From the NCBI RefSeq assembly GCF_019059575.1, contig NW_024883417.1:25047-89046 (forward strand): 64,000 bases of DNA, read 5' to 3'. The position numbers and the translations under genes are program-made. Origin of the DNA: Amphibalanus amphitrite (taxonomy: Eukaryota; Arthropoda; Thecostraca; Balanomorpha; Balanidae). Shown piece by piece: positions 11,428 to 22,318 of the stretch. The first letter of the stretch is position 1, and each line of letters begins with the position of its first letter. Below the pieces are notes generated by a model. The model was not told the origin of the DNA. It did not search any database and worked only from the letters and a program-made list of their open reading frames with translations.

Positions 11428-12411
11428 CCCGCGCCGTGCTGGTGGACTGAATTTTCCATGGCGTGCTGGGGGGAGGGGGCGTTTTCACGACCTTCCGCCT
11501 AACTCGACTCCCGGGCCACGTAGCGACACGAGGTAAGCGGCATTCGAAAGAGTAACTACATAATGCAAAATAATAATGCGAAAATAATAATGCAATAATG
11601 TCAAAAATAATGCGAAAAGCGCTAGACATTTTTTAGGTCAGGTTAAGCCCTCAGACCTCACCAAAGGTAAAACTTTGGTTATTTCGACACTTTTCGACGA
11701 GCTGGTGCATAACTCGGGAATGAAAAAAAGCTACTGCGCCGCCGCGGAAAAGCGCATTCAATAGCTCTTTAAATGCTCTTTCTGAATAATTTCCAGATTT
11801 GACCTCAGATTGACGGTTTAGCCTCCAGAGGGCAAAACAGTAGCAGTTCTTACGAAAAAATAATCCGCAATAGCTTTTGACTCAAGAAAGGAGCATTTAT
11901 TTTACCAGCATCAGGCTCCTCTCGTTAAGACGCGTCGAATGAACTATAAGTTGATTTTAAAAGCTATTTTTGATAATTTGACATGTGGTCAGGGTAATGA
12001 CCTGACTGGAAAGGTCATGTTGCATGTCAGTCGATCCGCATCGCCGATATCCGAATTCCGAGAAAAAAATACATACATTACATACTACTTCATATTATCA
12101 ATCGCTGAAAGCTTCAAAGCGATTGTTCAGTCGGCGTTGCTATGGCGAGTTTCTAACTTTTTTTCTGAGGTAAGGTCACTGACGTGACCTTACCTCAGAA
12201 AAAAGACGTGACCTGGTGACATGACCTTGTGCGATGTTGGCCTGAATTTTTCAGGACATGTGCAAAAGATGCATGTACAGGTGCGCCAAAATGGTGGTGC
12301 TCCGCGCCGACGTTTTATATCTGGGAAAATATCAGCAATATCTTTTTTAAATTGACGAAAAAAAAAACACAGGACGGTGGGGATGTCCAAACATCCCCGG
12401 TCCAGCGCGGG
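11428..12411 (+). mobile_element. TTAA-family element (same type as 21122-22314)
   Basis: The left end is CCCGCGCCGTGCTGG after TTAT, a likely mutated TTAA. The right end is CCAGCGCGGG followed by TTAA (12412-12415). The interior shares CTCGGCTCCTGGGCCACGTAGCGA-like text, a GCGTTCGAAAGAG module and GGTCA-rich stretches with 21122-22314. No protein is encoded. Confidence 0.75.
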
Positions 12412-12415
12412 TTAA

Positions 12416-12940
12416 AAGTCATATTCTATTTCTAAACCAGTACCTATAGTCTGTTCCATATCAGTCTTGCGGTCGACGTTCATTCGGTATTTTTTTTTCT
12501 TTGCTCAATAAGTTGCAACTGTAAATGTAAGGGCTAGCGTGCAGGAATCACGTAGTCATGTACTGTGTTCAGCAGCGCGACTCGGCCGTAAGCATGATAT
12601 TGAACATGTTTATAACAGGTATGTACGCATTTTATGGCGACAAACGAACGAACGCGGGACTGAGCCCTTTGTGCAGAGCTAATTGCAGAGTTGGTGCAAA
12701 TTTGGTGCAGATTTGGTCATATTAAATTCAATGTGTTTCCTACAAATTACAAATTTCGGTTGTACAGTTGCTCGTGTGCCTAATTTTGTTTTCAAATTAT
12801 ATCAGACATTATTTTCTACGAAAACACAATGAAAAAATCCTGCTATGAAGATATTTGTTGAGAAAGGGATTTGGTACAGATTTGGTGAAGTTTGGCGCAT
12901 TCGCCAGGTAACCCGTCGTGAAAACGGCTATTACCCTTTT
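12416..12940. other. AT-rich sequence, nothing supported
   Basis: Spacer between two mobile elements. I see no gene or repeat worth naming. Confidence 0.4.
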
Positions 12941-13499
12941 ACCCCGCGCCCTGGTGGGGGAGCGGCTATTTTTTGCCCCCCCCCAGACTTTTCGACAGGT
13001 ATATCTCCAGAACCGCTACGCCGATCGTCACAAAACTTTCAGTACCCTCCCGGGCAGCAATTTTACACATTGTGACCACATATTTTTCCAAAGTATGTGA
13101 TATGTTGGCCGCCAATGACACCAGAGTGACGCCATGTTCTGCCGTTTTCGACCTAAAAAAGGTTTCGCTTGAAGAGCTGTCAGACCTCTAGAAAAAAATT
13201 GACTCCATATGGGTCAAAACTCTTGAAAATGCTCCCCTGAAAACTCCTTAAAACCATTGATAACTCCCTTTCCAGCGGAGTTATTGAGTGTGTTCTAGGG
13301 TAACTTCGAACCTTCCTCATTTTGCGAAAGAGTTTTCAAGAGTTCTTAATGGATGGCGATATGACTCCATGTGTGACACCCCATAACCCTGTGACGCAAC
13401 TCTCCATTATTCCCGAAAAACTTTTCCCGAACGTTCCGACAGGAGTAAAAGGGGAGTTACGAAGGGGTTTTAGCACACGTCGCGAGGCTGCCAGTGGCC

Positions 13500-13629
13500 G
13501 CCATCTTTTGCGCGTAGTACACAGCACGTTGTGCGGGGCGGCGGGCGAGGTGTTAGTGAAGAGCGTGTTGACTTAGACGGACCTGACCTATACAGTGACG
13601 GATAATTGGACCTTACTTTGGATTTAAAG
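13500..13629 (+). promoter_or_regulatory. Candidate promoter and 5' non-coding exon of the long-TIR element
   Basis: A GC-rich patch with GGCCGCCATCTT, a YY1-type site common in transposon 5' UTRs, runs into TTTAAAG/GTAAGC, a good 5' splice site. It is the natural partner of the acceptor at 16858. No long open frame is present, so it would be largely untranslated or would start within a few codons. Confidence 0.4.
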
Positions 13630-14818
13630 GTAAGCTTAGCTGTATTTCCCATCATGCTTTTATAGTGCAAAGTGTTATAATGCTGTGATGAGAACATATG
13701 GTAACCCCATGTTCTTGATGGGCTGGAATGGTCTCTGTAAGGGTAATTGATTTCTTTCGTTCCTTAGTGAGAAAAAAGATCGGAAACAACATGCTCTGAG
13801 TTTCTAGGTATTTGCAAATATCATACATTATTTCCCTCGAATAAATTGGAAAGTTAGGATTACACAACTTTACACCAGGGTTGTATACCAATCAAGTCGA
13901 TTGAATTGATTGATTTGTTTCAACGCGTATTTTGAGTTGATTGGATTGAGTCGATTGACTTTTCGAGATGACTGGTTGACTGACTCGTTTGACTTTAGCG
14001 ACTGGTTGACTGATTTGATTCCTGAAAATTAGAGTGACTCGTATGATTGAGTCGATTGAAAGGAGAGTTCAAATAACTTTTAGTTGACGAAAAATAATGA
14101 CACCAATTGATGACATCAAAGATCACAAAACTACACTGAAAACTGCTTGTCATCACAACTGCAATATGGGGTAGATGGCCAAATAAAGAACAGGGCCTAA
14201 ACATGAACAGCCAACTTTGACTTTCAACTGCAATAACTGCACCAATCCTGGTGATAGAACCTGGCGATGCACCTACTTACCTTTCTGCACTCAGCAGGAA
14301 ACGTTTTTTCTAATCCAGATGATAAAGTGCAAGGCCCTATATACTAATAAAGGGTGATTAATTAATAATTCACATCTCCACATCTCCTCAGAAACAACCC
14401 ACTGAACTCTATAAATATCTGAAACCCCTACAAAATTAACTGAAACAAAAGCGCCGTTTTCGTCTCGCTATTTACGTTTACGTGCCTAATTAATAGCTAA
14501 TTTGCTGCATTGTTTAATTTGCAGCAGAACGTTTGTTGATCCTTTTCTCCTGAGAGCCTAAGCATAACATATTTAATATATTTCATTTTCCTTGAAATAT
14601 TTTACCGAATATTATTAAGTGGTTTTATTTCAAATAAAATAATAACTAAAACGAAATTGGTGTTGTATAACCGATTTATTTTATGATGATCTACCATACT
14701 ATATGATAATCAATGACGTCATCTTACCAAAAAATCAAAAGACGTAGAATAAGGATTTATAAAAGCTTAGCATACTTATTGGCAAAACGTTTTCATGCAG
14801 TCGCACCGTGCCGTTTTC

Positions 14819-14972
14819 GGACGCCGGTGAAAACAGGGCGCCGGAGGGCATTTTAGTCACGTGACATTTGGAAGTGCTCCCCCTTCGTGGGTCTTCTACA
14901 TGCTAAACGTCACGTGTAAATTTCACCAACCTTGGTCAAATCGCCCAAGGCGCCCTGTTTTCACCGTCGTCC
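14819..14972. mobile_element. 154-bp hAT MITE, TSD CCGTTTTC
   Basis: The inverted ends GGACGCCGGTGAAAACAGGG... and the complementary GGCGCCCTGTTTTCACCGTCGTCC differ by one base over 24 bp. CCGTTTTC is duplicated at 14811-14818 and 14973-14980. The segment is absent from the sister hAT copy at 7126-9103, confirming insertion. Confidence 0.9.
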
Positions 14973-15178
14973 CCGTTTTCGCGTTTTATTTTCCTCGTTC
15001 CCACTTCCTTTGTCCTTAACTTATACTGTGGTTCCAGAGTTCCTGTCCTCTCCATTTCCTTTTAAATATATTTTTTAACCCTCATCCCTATCCCCCAGTC
15101 CTAACAGTTTCAAATTGTATTGCAATAAAATTCAAACACAAATGTTTTGAATTCTTCACATAGGTACCTAACATTGAC

Positions 15179-15325
15179 ATGCCACGTCCAGAGTCGTGGA
15201 CCGCTAAATACTTCAAATCTCTTCCTTCCCAATCTGACAACATCCCACGTCTCAAATGCACATTGTGTGGAAAGATTTTTCAGGCTGCCCGTCAGTCTCT
15301 GTCTAACCAAAACCGTCACATACAG
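15179..15325 (+). pseudogene. BED zinc-finger exon of a hAT transposase (truncated gene)
   Basis: Reading from ATG at 15179 gives about 49 codons: MPRPESWTAKYFK, then a C-x2-C pair (CTLC) and a terminal NRH motif. This is the N-terminal DNA-binding BED finger typical of hAT transposases (aromatic W/YF start, CxxC, HxxxH-type end). An acceptor-like TTCACATAG lies just upstream, and the exon runs to CACATACAG/GTAAGA, a strong donor at about 15326. No following catalytic exon is present in the element, so the gene is broken. The frame differs from the longer overlapping open frames, which are spurious. Confidence 0.7.
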
Positions 15326-16559
15326 GTAAGATATTTATTTCTATTTCCCTATGGTTAATATGTTATTGATGCATATAATCCATTGAAATAGACATGGTGT
15401 AGGGTAAATGGCCAAATCACGAACACTGCCAAAATCCGAGCAGCCAACTTTCAACTGCAATATCTGATATTTAGTGTAAATGGAGTTGGAATATGGCCAA
15501 AATTAAATTGACAACTTTTAGGTGAAAGGTGGTGATTTGGGTTAAGGGGCAAGTCAACTACTGGGTTATTTTGCACCCATTAAATGAAACTTCTGCTCCA
15601 ATTCTACCCATTGAACCTCAATATCATGATCCACCTGTCCATCACTAGGTATCCTTCCTTATTACATAGAAACTTTGAATGGCATGGCAATTTATAATTT
15701 TAAATGACAATATTTTTATGTTTCTTCTGTAGGTAGGTAGGTAGGTAGGTAGGTAGGTACACCAGACTGCTATGGACACTTTTCCAAGTTGGTGGGCAAA
15801 AAACCTAATGTATGTCTTGGTTTGAGTCGTTTGATTGAGTTGAATGATTCCTTTCATTGTCGCGTTTGAGTCGATTGAATCAATTCCCGAAAACTGCTCT
15901 GACTTGATTGATTTGATTGGTTTCGCAAATTTGTCGTGATTGAATTGATTGCTATTGACTGAGTCGTATACAACCCTGCTTTACACGTCATGGATCCTAT
16001 TGTTATTGCCCAATTATTTTAATATCCATGCCAATGACAAATATCAAATTTGAAGGGCTTTCAAAGCAGAGCCAGAAAATTAAACTATCTTGGCATAAAA
16101 GCCTTGATTTTCCTAGCCCCTATATATAAAAAAATCAGTTACCTACTTACCTACCACTGCCACTGCCCATGAATGATGAAACCACCGACAAACCAGCATG
16201 TTTAAATAAATGTTGTCGAAATTGTTGTATGATTTTAGAAAGTGTCCATAATTGAATTTCGTTCTTTAATGTTAACATGGGTACCTATGCAGCGTACAAC
16301 GTCCTTAGCTTATTTTTAGCTAGCGACCTGTTCAACCTTTTCAGCGTTCAAGTAGGTACGTTTTATAGCATTGCCCTACTGTGTCTGCAACGATGGAGGC
16401 TGTTAACTTGCCCTTTAGACTTTCACTGAAACTTAACTTAATCAAAATTGTAGTGCATAAAAATTATGCTAACTTTGCAATCTCTTGCTTTCATTATTTT
16501 GACATCATGTGCCGAAATTCAGTATCAGTGCCAACACGTCAGGTCGCGTATGTCTCGTC

Positions 16560-16806
16560 TCGTCCATCTTGTCTCATCTGCCTACCTCTCAATCTCCTCC
16601 CTCATTTCTTCCTTCCATCTTTCCTCGCTTCCTTCCTCACTCCCTTTTTCCCTCCCCTCTCTCTCCCTTTCTTTCTGCCTCTCTCCCTCCCTTCCTTCCT
16701 TCCTTTTTTCTTACTTCCTTCCTTCCTTCCTTCATCCCTCCCCTCCTTCCCTCCCTTTCTCCTCATTATTTCCCTCCTTCTCTTTTTTCTTTATCCTCCA
16801 TTTCCT
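16560..16806 (+). repeat. Polypyrimidine tract (CCTT/CCCTCTT)n
   Basis: About 250 bp almost entirely of C and T, made of CCTTCCTTCC-type simple repeats. It lies just upstream of the acceptor at 16858 and could act as an enlarged polypyrimidine tract. The open frames through it are compositional. Confidence 0.85.
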
Positions 16807-16858
16807 CCCACGCAATGTTAAGTGTACCTATAATTTCATGGTTATTAACATTTTGCAG

Positions 16859-17004
16859 GGGATGAGCTGAAGAGCCTGCAGCGCATCCCGCAAGACACGT
16901 CGGAAGCCAACGGAGGCCTGCAAAATATCCATCCCACCATCGTGAAAGGAGAGCCGGACGAAGAAGACGCAGTATTCGTCGAAGCCCAGGAGGTGGTAGG
17001 GTAG
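16859..17004 (+). CDS. Terminal exon of unknown protein in long-TIR element
   Basis: After ACATTTTGCAG the sequence stays open for 47 codons (frame from 16861) to TAG at 17002-17004. The product starts DELKSLQRIPQD and ends FVEAQEVVG. It contains VKGEPDEED, a classic negatively charged SUMO-attachment pattern (hydrophobic-K-x-E followed by acidic residues). Codon usage is balanced and unlike the simple repeats on either side. I do not recognise the family. The missing upstream exons suggest either deletion or replacement of the interior by the hAT insertion, or a gene fragment captured from the host. Confidence 0.5.
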
Positions 17005-17254
17005 CGGCACCACCAGACCAAGCATTCCTGCTGTGGTAGGCCGCCTTTTGGATTCTTAACATCAAAACTCGCGACCGTGAAGCATATGGACTATGGAGTG
17101 AGATCCCCGGAGAGCGTGCCGCGGCGGGATGTCGAAAGCGTTTGTTAATTTTTTAAGCCTCCCACCGCCCCGGACTATGAATACACATTTCTTGAAATAT
17201 ATTTTTTATCTGTGCTTCGGTACAAGAGCTTTGGGTGGTTGCGCTATTCGTCCA

Positions 17255-17640
17255 ATATTTATTTTCGGGTGGGGGGGGGGGGAGGGGCTGGAGTGGAGTG
17301 ATGGGAAGTTTGGGTGAGTTTGATGGGGAGTAACAAGAGGTATACCATGTGAAGATGTAAACGGAGTTTTGGGGAATAATGGAATGGAGTAATCGGGAGT
17401 AATTATGAGGCAGTAGGGAGTCATTGAGAGTAATGAAAGGGAGTTTCAGGGAGTATGCTGTTTGTTTTGATAGGGTAAAGGAGAGTAATGAAGAGTTTTC
17501 TAAAACGGTAGGGAGAGTTACAGAGAGTTTCTCGAGGGAAGTTTTGGGGTGTAATGGAGTTTTGGAGGGGGTGTAATGAGGAGTACCACCTGGGAGTTTT
17601 GGGGTGTCGTTTTGGTGAACTCCCCCTGGGGGTGTCATGC
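17255..17640 (+). repeat. GGAGT/TTTGGGG-rich degenerate repeat
   Basis: Imperfect units around GGGAGTTTTGGGGTGTAATGG inside the long-TIR element. They produce a spurious Pro/Thr-rich minus-strand open frame. Confidence 0.6.
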
Positions 17641-18721
17641 GGAGTCAGGATTTTTCTCAGATATTAAGAACTCTTGAAAACTCTTTCGCAAAATGAGGAA
17701 GGCTCGAAGTTACCCTAGAACACACTCAATAACTCTGCTGGAAAGGGAGTTATCAATGGTTTTAAGGTGTTTTCAGGGGAGCATTTTCAAGAGTTTTGAC
17801 CCATATGGAGTCAATTTTTTTCTCAGTGATACTTAACTTCAATCTCGAATTTTTTTTCAATCTCGAATTTCTCGAAACTTCAAATTTTTTTAAGCTTTCG
17901 AATTTTGACCCGCAAAAACTTAAAAAAATATTTACTGAATATAATAGCCAAAAAATCCAGAAACTTTTGCGATTAGAAAAACGAAATTTTATGATAGCCC
18001 TTACCGATTTCTATTCACATACCAAATTTCAGATCGATACCTCTTTTTTGGCCAAGTTATAGCGAAAAAAATCCTCAAAATTGATAACGTCAAATTTTTA
18101 AACTCAATTTTTAGGAATTGTACACTACGTAGCGCAACACAAAAACCACCATTAGACTTGCCGTGACGAGCTGTATCGAACCAATGCCATTTATTGCAAA
18201 AATATCAATTTTGAGAGTTGACCTTTTTTGACCTGACATTGACCGGGCCTCCACCAGGAAATGACCTCAACCGTTCATAATGGTCTTATAACCAACACCA
18301 TTGAGTTGGAAATGAAAAAATGGCCTTAAAACATGCATCGCACAGCCGTAGGTAGTAACATTGGGTTCATGTGCTGACTCTTGGTGAGCTGACCTGTGAC
18401 CTGACCTGGTATTATCAGTGACCTTTAATAACAACATATGCAATAAGCAACTGAATCCTTATCGCTGATTTTCGATGAAATGCGTTTTACTCGATGTAAT
18501 AGCTCATTCACTAGAATCCCCGTGAACGGTAAAACATTTTATCCTTGACCTGACCTGTGATGTCATCGGTGACCCCGAGGTCAATCAAATGAAATTTAAT
18601 TGCCCTCAACAAATTTGACAGGGCTCCGGAGCGCCGTTTGAATTATGCGGATCCGTTCCAGTAGTTTCGAAGATATGAGGAGCCCAAAGAATAGTCCCCC
18701 CCCCAGGTTGCGTTATAAACA

Positions 18722-18945
18722 AACCCCACCAAGTGTGGTTGTAGTTTTGAAGGGTGAGAAATGCACCTACTATGCATTTCAGACCCCATGAGACCCTGTT
18801 TTTCGGCGATAATTTCTCCAGTTTTTGTCCAATTAGCTTGAAATTTTGGCATACGGTATTTCAGCTCAAGCGCCAATTTTCGTTAATATGGTCTCTTAAC
18901 AAAATATCAAAATTTAGAGCACTTGTCGTTGGCTCGTAATGTTAA
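18722..18945 (+). repeat. Dispersed repeat, copy 1
   Basis: It matches the reverse complement of 25741-25973 over about 200 bp (ACCCCATGAGACCCTGTTTT and CAAGCGCCAATTTTCG-like text). Its second copy ends in GGGCGCGGGTTA, so it is probably a terminal part of a further TTAA-family type. Confidence 0.75.
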
Positions 18946-19194
18946 TCAGTTTTTGCACCCGGATAGAGGCTCGTTCGCTACCGCAGCGGATTGGATGGGA
19001 GCGCTGGCCAATCACGTTGCGCCGGGCCCAACTAAACCCCGCCCACTGGCCGTGACCGCGCTGGGTCTATGCCGGCTCAGTTGGCGGCAGCACCGCGGGG
19101 AGGTCGCACGGGGGCCGCGCGCTGGAAACATACATGCAATCGACAGGAAGTGTCTGAGCGAAAGCTTGCCCTTCATTTGGGGGAGTTGGTAACC
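18946..19194. other. GC-rich island
   Basis: CpG-rich segment with CCAATCACG and CCCCGCCC promoter-like boxes. No open frame that I can support. Confidence 0.35.
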
Positions 19195-19200
19195 GCTTCT

Positions 19201-19890
19201 CTTTTTGGTTACGGAGCGAGCGAAGCGAGCGTAGTCTTTCCTTAGATTAGCGGAAATTTCTGAGTATGAGCGGCCGGCCGGCCGGCCGGCCGGCCGTGCG
19301 GACGCTTTTGCGAGGCTTATATCTCAGCAACCACTTGACCGATTTACATGCGGTAATTTTTGTAGGGTAGCTTCATTCCTTCTACCAAGTATTGGACTAT
19401 TCCCGATGCATGTGGGTGACCCCTTATGCACGTGCCACGTGCAAAACGAAGAGGTGTCAGTTTTGCAATTGTTGCAATATCTCGGTAACTACTTGGCCGA
19501 TTGCGCTCAAAGTTGGCATGTAGATAGGCACCCACTAGGCACTGCATATCCATGTGCCAGAGTTGGGGTGCTGCTGCACGTGCGCACGTGCAGGGGTCGT
19601 TTCCAGATCTCGAGAACGGCTCGACCGATTGCGCTCAAATTTGGTACACAGTTAGGGACCGGTTAGTAGGGTGCCGTGCACAAGTCAGTTGGGACCCATT
19701 TTGCACGTGCGCACGTGCAGGGTGCCGCTTCCAGATCTCGAGAACGGCTGGGCCGATTGCGCCCAAATTTGGCACATCGTTAGAGACCGGTTAGTAGGGT
19801 GCCGTGCACAAGTCAGTTGGAGGTACCCCCTCGAAATTCCGCACGTGCAAGGCTCACCCTCTCGCTCGCTCCGTTAGTCGCCCCAAAAGG
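19201..19890. repeat. Repeat unit with GAGCGAGCGA ends and ~125-bp internal repeats
   Basis: It is bounded by GGTTACGGAGCGAGCGA and the inverse TCGCTCGCTCCGTTAGTC, imperfect inverted ends. Inside are a (CCGG)n tract at about 19271-19297 and two to three copies of a unit of about 125 bp. Each unit contains CAGATCTCGAGAACGGCT, GATTGCGC and GTGCCGTGCACAAGTCAGTT, with palindromic GCACGTGCGCACGTGC linkers. Probably a non-autonomous mobile element; no protein. Confidence 0.6.
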
Positions 19891-20469
19891 CGTTATACTG
19901 GTATATTAACACCGATCCAGCTCAGAATACGAAGAATAATCATAATGAGGATATCAACCTTCCCAGAACCAACCTTCAATAGAGAGCTGAGTCATACACT
20001 GTCTGAATATCTGAATGAATGCAGATTCTGGCGCTTATCTCATGGTCAGGTCGTGCCATTGTTTTGTCATACATGACATGCGAAGCCTCTGCACTACTCG
20101 AAAATATCGATATGGTTGGCTGCGTCAATCGCTGTTTCTGAAGACGCTGTTATACCTATGCAGAAAACAACGGAGTAGGTAAGGATGATGAGTTGCGAGC
20201 ACTTCCGATTACCTAAGACATCGCTCTAAGAGCTGTGTTCGTAATTCGGGAAGCGTTGAGAAGGGAGCAGAAATGTGATGTGCGATTTATTGCGCATGAT
20301 AGAAATGTAACATCAGAATAAGAGAAACAAGCCCATAGGCTATAGTAAAGAAATCGCGTCTTTTTGTGAAACTAAAGTAACATTTCAAGCCCTCCAATAA
20401 TGACTCAGTAGGCTACTTACTTACAGGTACGTGGTACACTCCAGAAGTTTTGAGACTTTTTCAGTAGAG
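19891..20469. other. AT-rich sequence, nothing supported
   Basis: No convincing coding, repeat or splice signal. Confidence 0.4.
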
Positions 20470-20489
20470 ACAGTTGTCTGTTTCAGAGA

Positions 20490-20930
20490 AGCATGAAACT
20501 TGTATGACTCTCGAAATGGAACCTCCCGAGTCCAATGCACCTGCTTTAGCGCTCCTGTCGCTGCCTGAAGGCCTTCTGATAGGCCTTCAAAGTGAAGGTG
20601 CCCAGGGCCTCTGTCACAGCCTCACTCATCTCCTCTTGATCCTCCGAAAGACGGCCCCTGAGCTTCCCTGTCAGTCTGGGGAACATCCAGAAGCCAGGGG
20701 GCCAGATCTGGACTGTGGGAAGGGTTTCGGACGGTTTTGACGCACATCTGTGTCAGATAGTTCGTCTCCATGGTAGACTTGTGGGTGTGTGCACTGTCCT
20801 GGTGCAGGAGCCCCTGGCCACAGTTGAAGAGTTCCGACCTCTTGCGGCGAAATCTCTTTCTCAACTCCCTCAGAACCTTCACAAATCATTCCTTGTTGAC
20901 CATCTGGCCGTGTAGGGGACCCAGGTTATG
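20490..20930 (-). pseudogene. Broken mariner-type transposase fragment
   Basis: The minus-strand frame within 20622-20882 reads SELFNCGQGLLHQDSAHTHKS and later SPDLAPW. This resembles the second and third catalytic-aspartate regions of mariner transposases (HDNARPH-like and YSPDLAP). Continuing past a stop, a degraded tail is readable towards about 20500. The spacing between the two aspartates is about 29 residues, shorter than the usual 34, so a small deletion is likely. In-frame stops and the missing N-terminal half show it is dead. No terminal repeats were found. Confidence 0.7.
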
Positions 20931-21121
20931 AAGTTTTTGCCTTTTTTCTAAGTAAGGGACATAGGTGTAGCAACGTATCTCTTTGGTGAAGGATACCTTT
21001 CACCAAAGTTTCAGATTGGTGAAGGATCCTTCACCAATCTTGGGCAATGCAAGGGAGGGTCTTCACCTACCTATGCTTAGAACTACTGGATTCGACGGTT
21101 GATCAAATGTCTGTTTTTTAA

Positions 21122-22314
21122 CCCGCGCCCGGCTGGGGGGTCCTGGATTTCCACGCCCTGCTGGGGGGGGGGGGGTGTTTGAACATCCCCCTCTTCTAAC
21201 TCGGCTCCTGGGCCACGTAGCGATACGCGGAAGGCGGCGTTCGAAAGAGCGCCAAAAATAATGACGAAATCACTTCGGTCACTTTTTTGGCCAGGTCAAA
21301 GGTCAGGTCACCAGAGGTCATTGAAGGCAAAATTTCGCCGATTTCCAGGTCGAATGTCAACAATTTCCAAGAAGCCAACGCATAGCTCGGGAACCAATAG
21401 AGCTACAGCGCCACGGAAAAGCGCATTCGATAGCCCTATTAATGCCCTTTCTGAGTAATTCGCTCAGATTTGACCTAACGTCAACGGTTTTGCCTGCAGG
21501 GGGCAAAAACTGCCAAAATAGACGATGTTTCGGGAACAGTTTTTCTGCAATAACTTTTGACTCAAGCCTTGCACGAGCTTTCTTTTACCGACATCGTGTT
21601 CCTCTTGTCAAGGCGCATCGAATGAACTATAATTTGACATTGAAAGTTCAACTTAAAAATTTGACCTCTGGTCAAGGTCATGATTTGACCGGACATTGTC
21701 ATGTTGCATATTAGTGGATCTGTATTGTCGAGCTGAACATATATAAGGCGTTTTCATCGCTCTAGCATGCCTCTTTCAAAAGTTAGTCGCAAAAAAACTG
21801 TTATATACCATTCGTGACCTGAGATGACCTCAGGGGCATAAACAGGGGTCACGGGTGCCGTTTTCATGTTCAGTGTGTCAAAGTTACTTGTAATGTAGTG
21901 TTTGAGAGTGTTTAGAATGACTTTCGTCCGAAAAAGACGGTTTTGAATTTTCTCCCATTGACTTATAATACTTAGAGAGGTCGCAAAATTGACCCGACCT
22001 TAGGTCACCGATATGGAAATTCCGAATTTTGTACATACTGTTGCACTTATCAGTTGCTGAAAGCTTCAAAGCGATCCGTCACTTGGTGTAGCTATGGCAT
22101 ACATTGAAACATTTTATTATGTGTTTATGAGGTGAGGTCACTTGTAGCGACCTGGTGACCTGACCTTGAAGGACCCTGGTCTGAAATTTTCACAAAATGT
22201 ATAACATTGATAGATGATAAGGTGCCGCCGTTTTTCAGATATCCGCGAAAAACCGCAGGGGGGGGGGGTGGGTGGGTGTTCAAAACCCCCCCCCCCCTCC
22301 CCGCAGGGCGCGGG
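21122..22314 (+). mobile_element. TTAA-family element with clean ends
   Basis: TTAA (21118-21121 and 22315-22318) brackets CCCGCGCC...GGCGCGGG. Subterminal G-run and C-run hairpins are present at both ends (G-run/TGTTTGAACA/C-run at about 21165-21193 and G-run/TGTTCAAAA/C-run at about 22259-22296). The interior carries GGTCAGGTCA clusters and is related to 11428-12411. No coding capacity. Confidence 0.88.
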
Positions 22315-22318
22315 TTAA

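Larger units (their letters stand above)
13876..15978 (+). mobile_element. hAT element copy 2, TSD CTTTACAC, carrying a BED finger exon
   Basis: It has the same CAGGGTTGTATAC/GTATACAACCCTG ends as copy 1, in the opposite orientation, with CTTTACAC duplicated at 13868-13875 and 15979-15986. It is collinear with the reverse complement of 7126-9103 except in the centre, where it keeps a BED-type zinc-finger exon, and at 14819-14972, where a MITE has inserted. The DDE-type hAT catalytic domain is absent, so the copy is internally deleted. TAGGTAGG simple repeats occur at 15731-15760. Confidence 0.92.
13190..17823 (+). mobile_element. 4.6 kb element with 161-bp terminal inverted repeats and its own exons
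   Basis: Left 13190-13350 and right 17663-17823 are near-identical inverted repeats beginning AGAAAAAAATTGACTCC. No convincing target duplication is visible. Inside the left repeat lies a GC-rich segment with a GCCGCCATCTT (YY1-like) motif, followed by a donor-like AAAG/GTAAGC at about 13629. Far to the right is an acceptor and an open terminal exon (16859-17004). A hAT element (13876-15978) has landed in what would be the intron. Long repeats starting AG recall Polinton-type ends, but no such genes are present, so the superfamily is undetermined. Confidence 0.75.
12942..18735 (-). mobile_element. TTAA-family element (reverse orientation) interrupted by a 4.6 kb element
   Basis: The left part (12942-13189) and right part (17824-18720) together match the reverse complement of 37950-39138, including the CCCTCCCGGG and GGCCAAGTTATAGCG-like modules, C-run hairpins at both ends and GCGTTATAAAC at the right edge. 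The interruption is the long-TIR element at 13190-17823. The ends are approximate because both termini have decayed. Confidence 0.7.

Noticed and set aside
16381-16870. Leu/Pro/Ser-rich membrane-like proteins on the plus strand
   Set aside because: They come from a C/T simple-repeat tract open in all three frames.
13190-17823. Polinton/Maverick-type virus-like element
   Set aside because: Only the AG start and long inverted repeats are suggestive. There is no polymerase, integrase or capsid-like coding sequence and no 6-bp target duplication.
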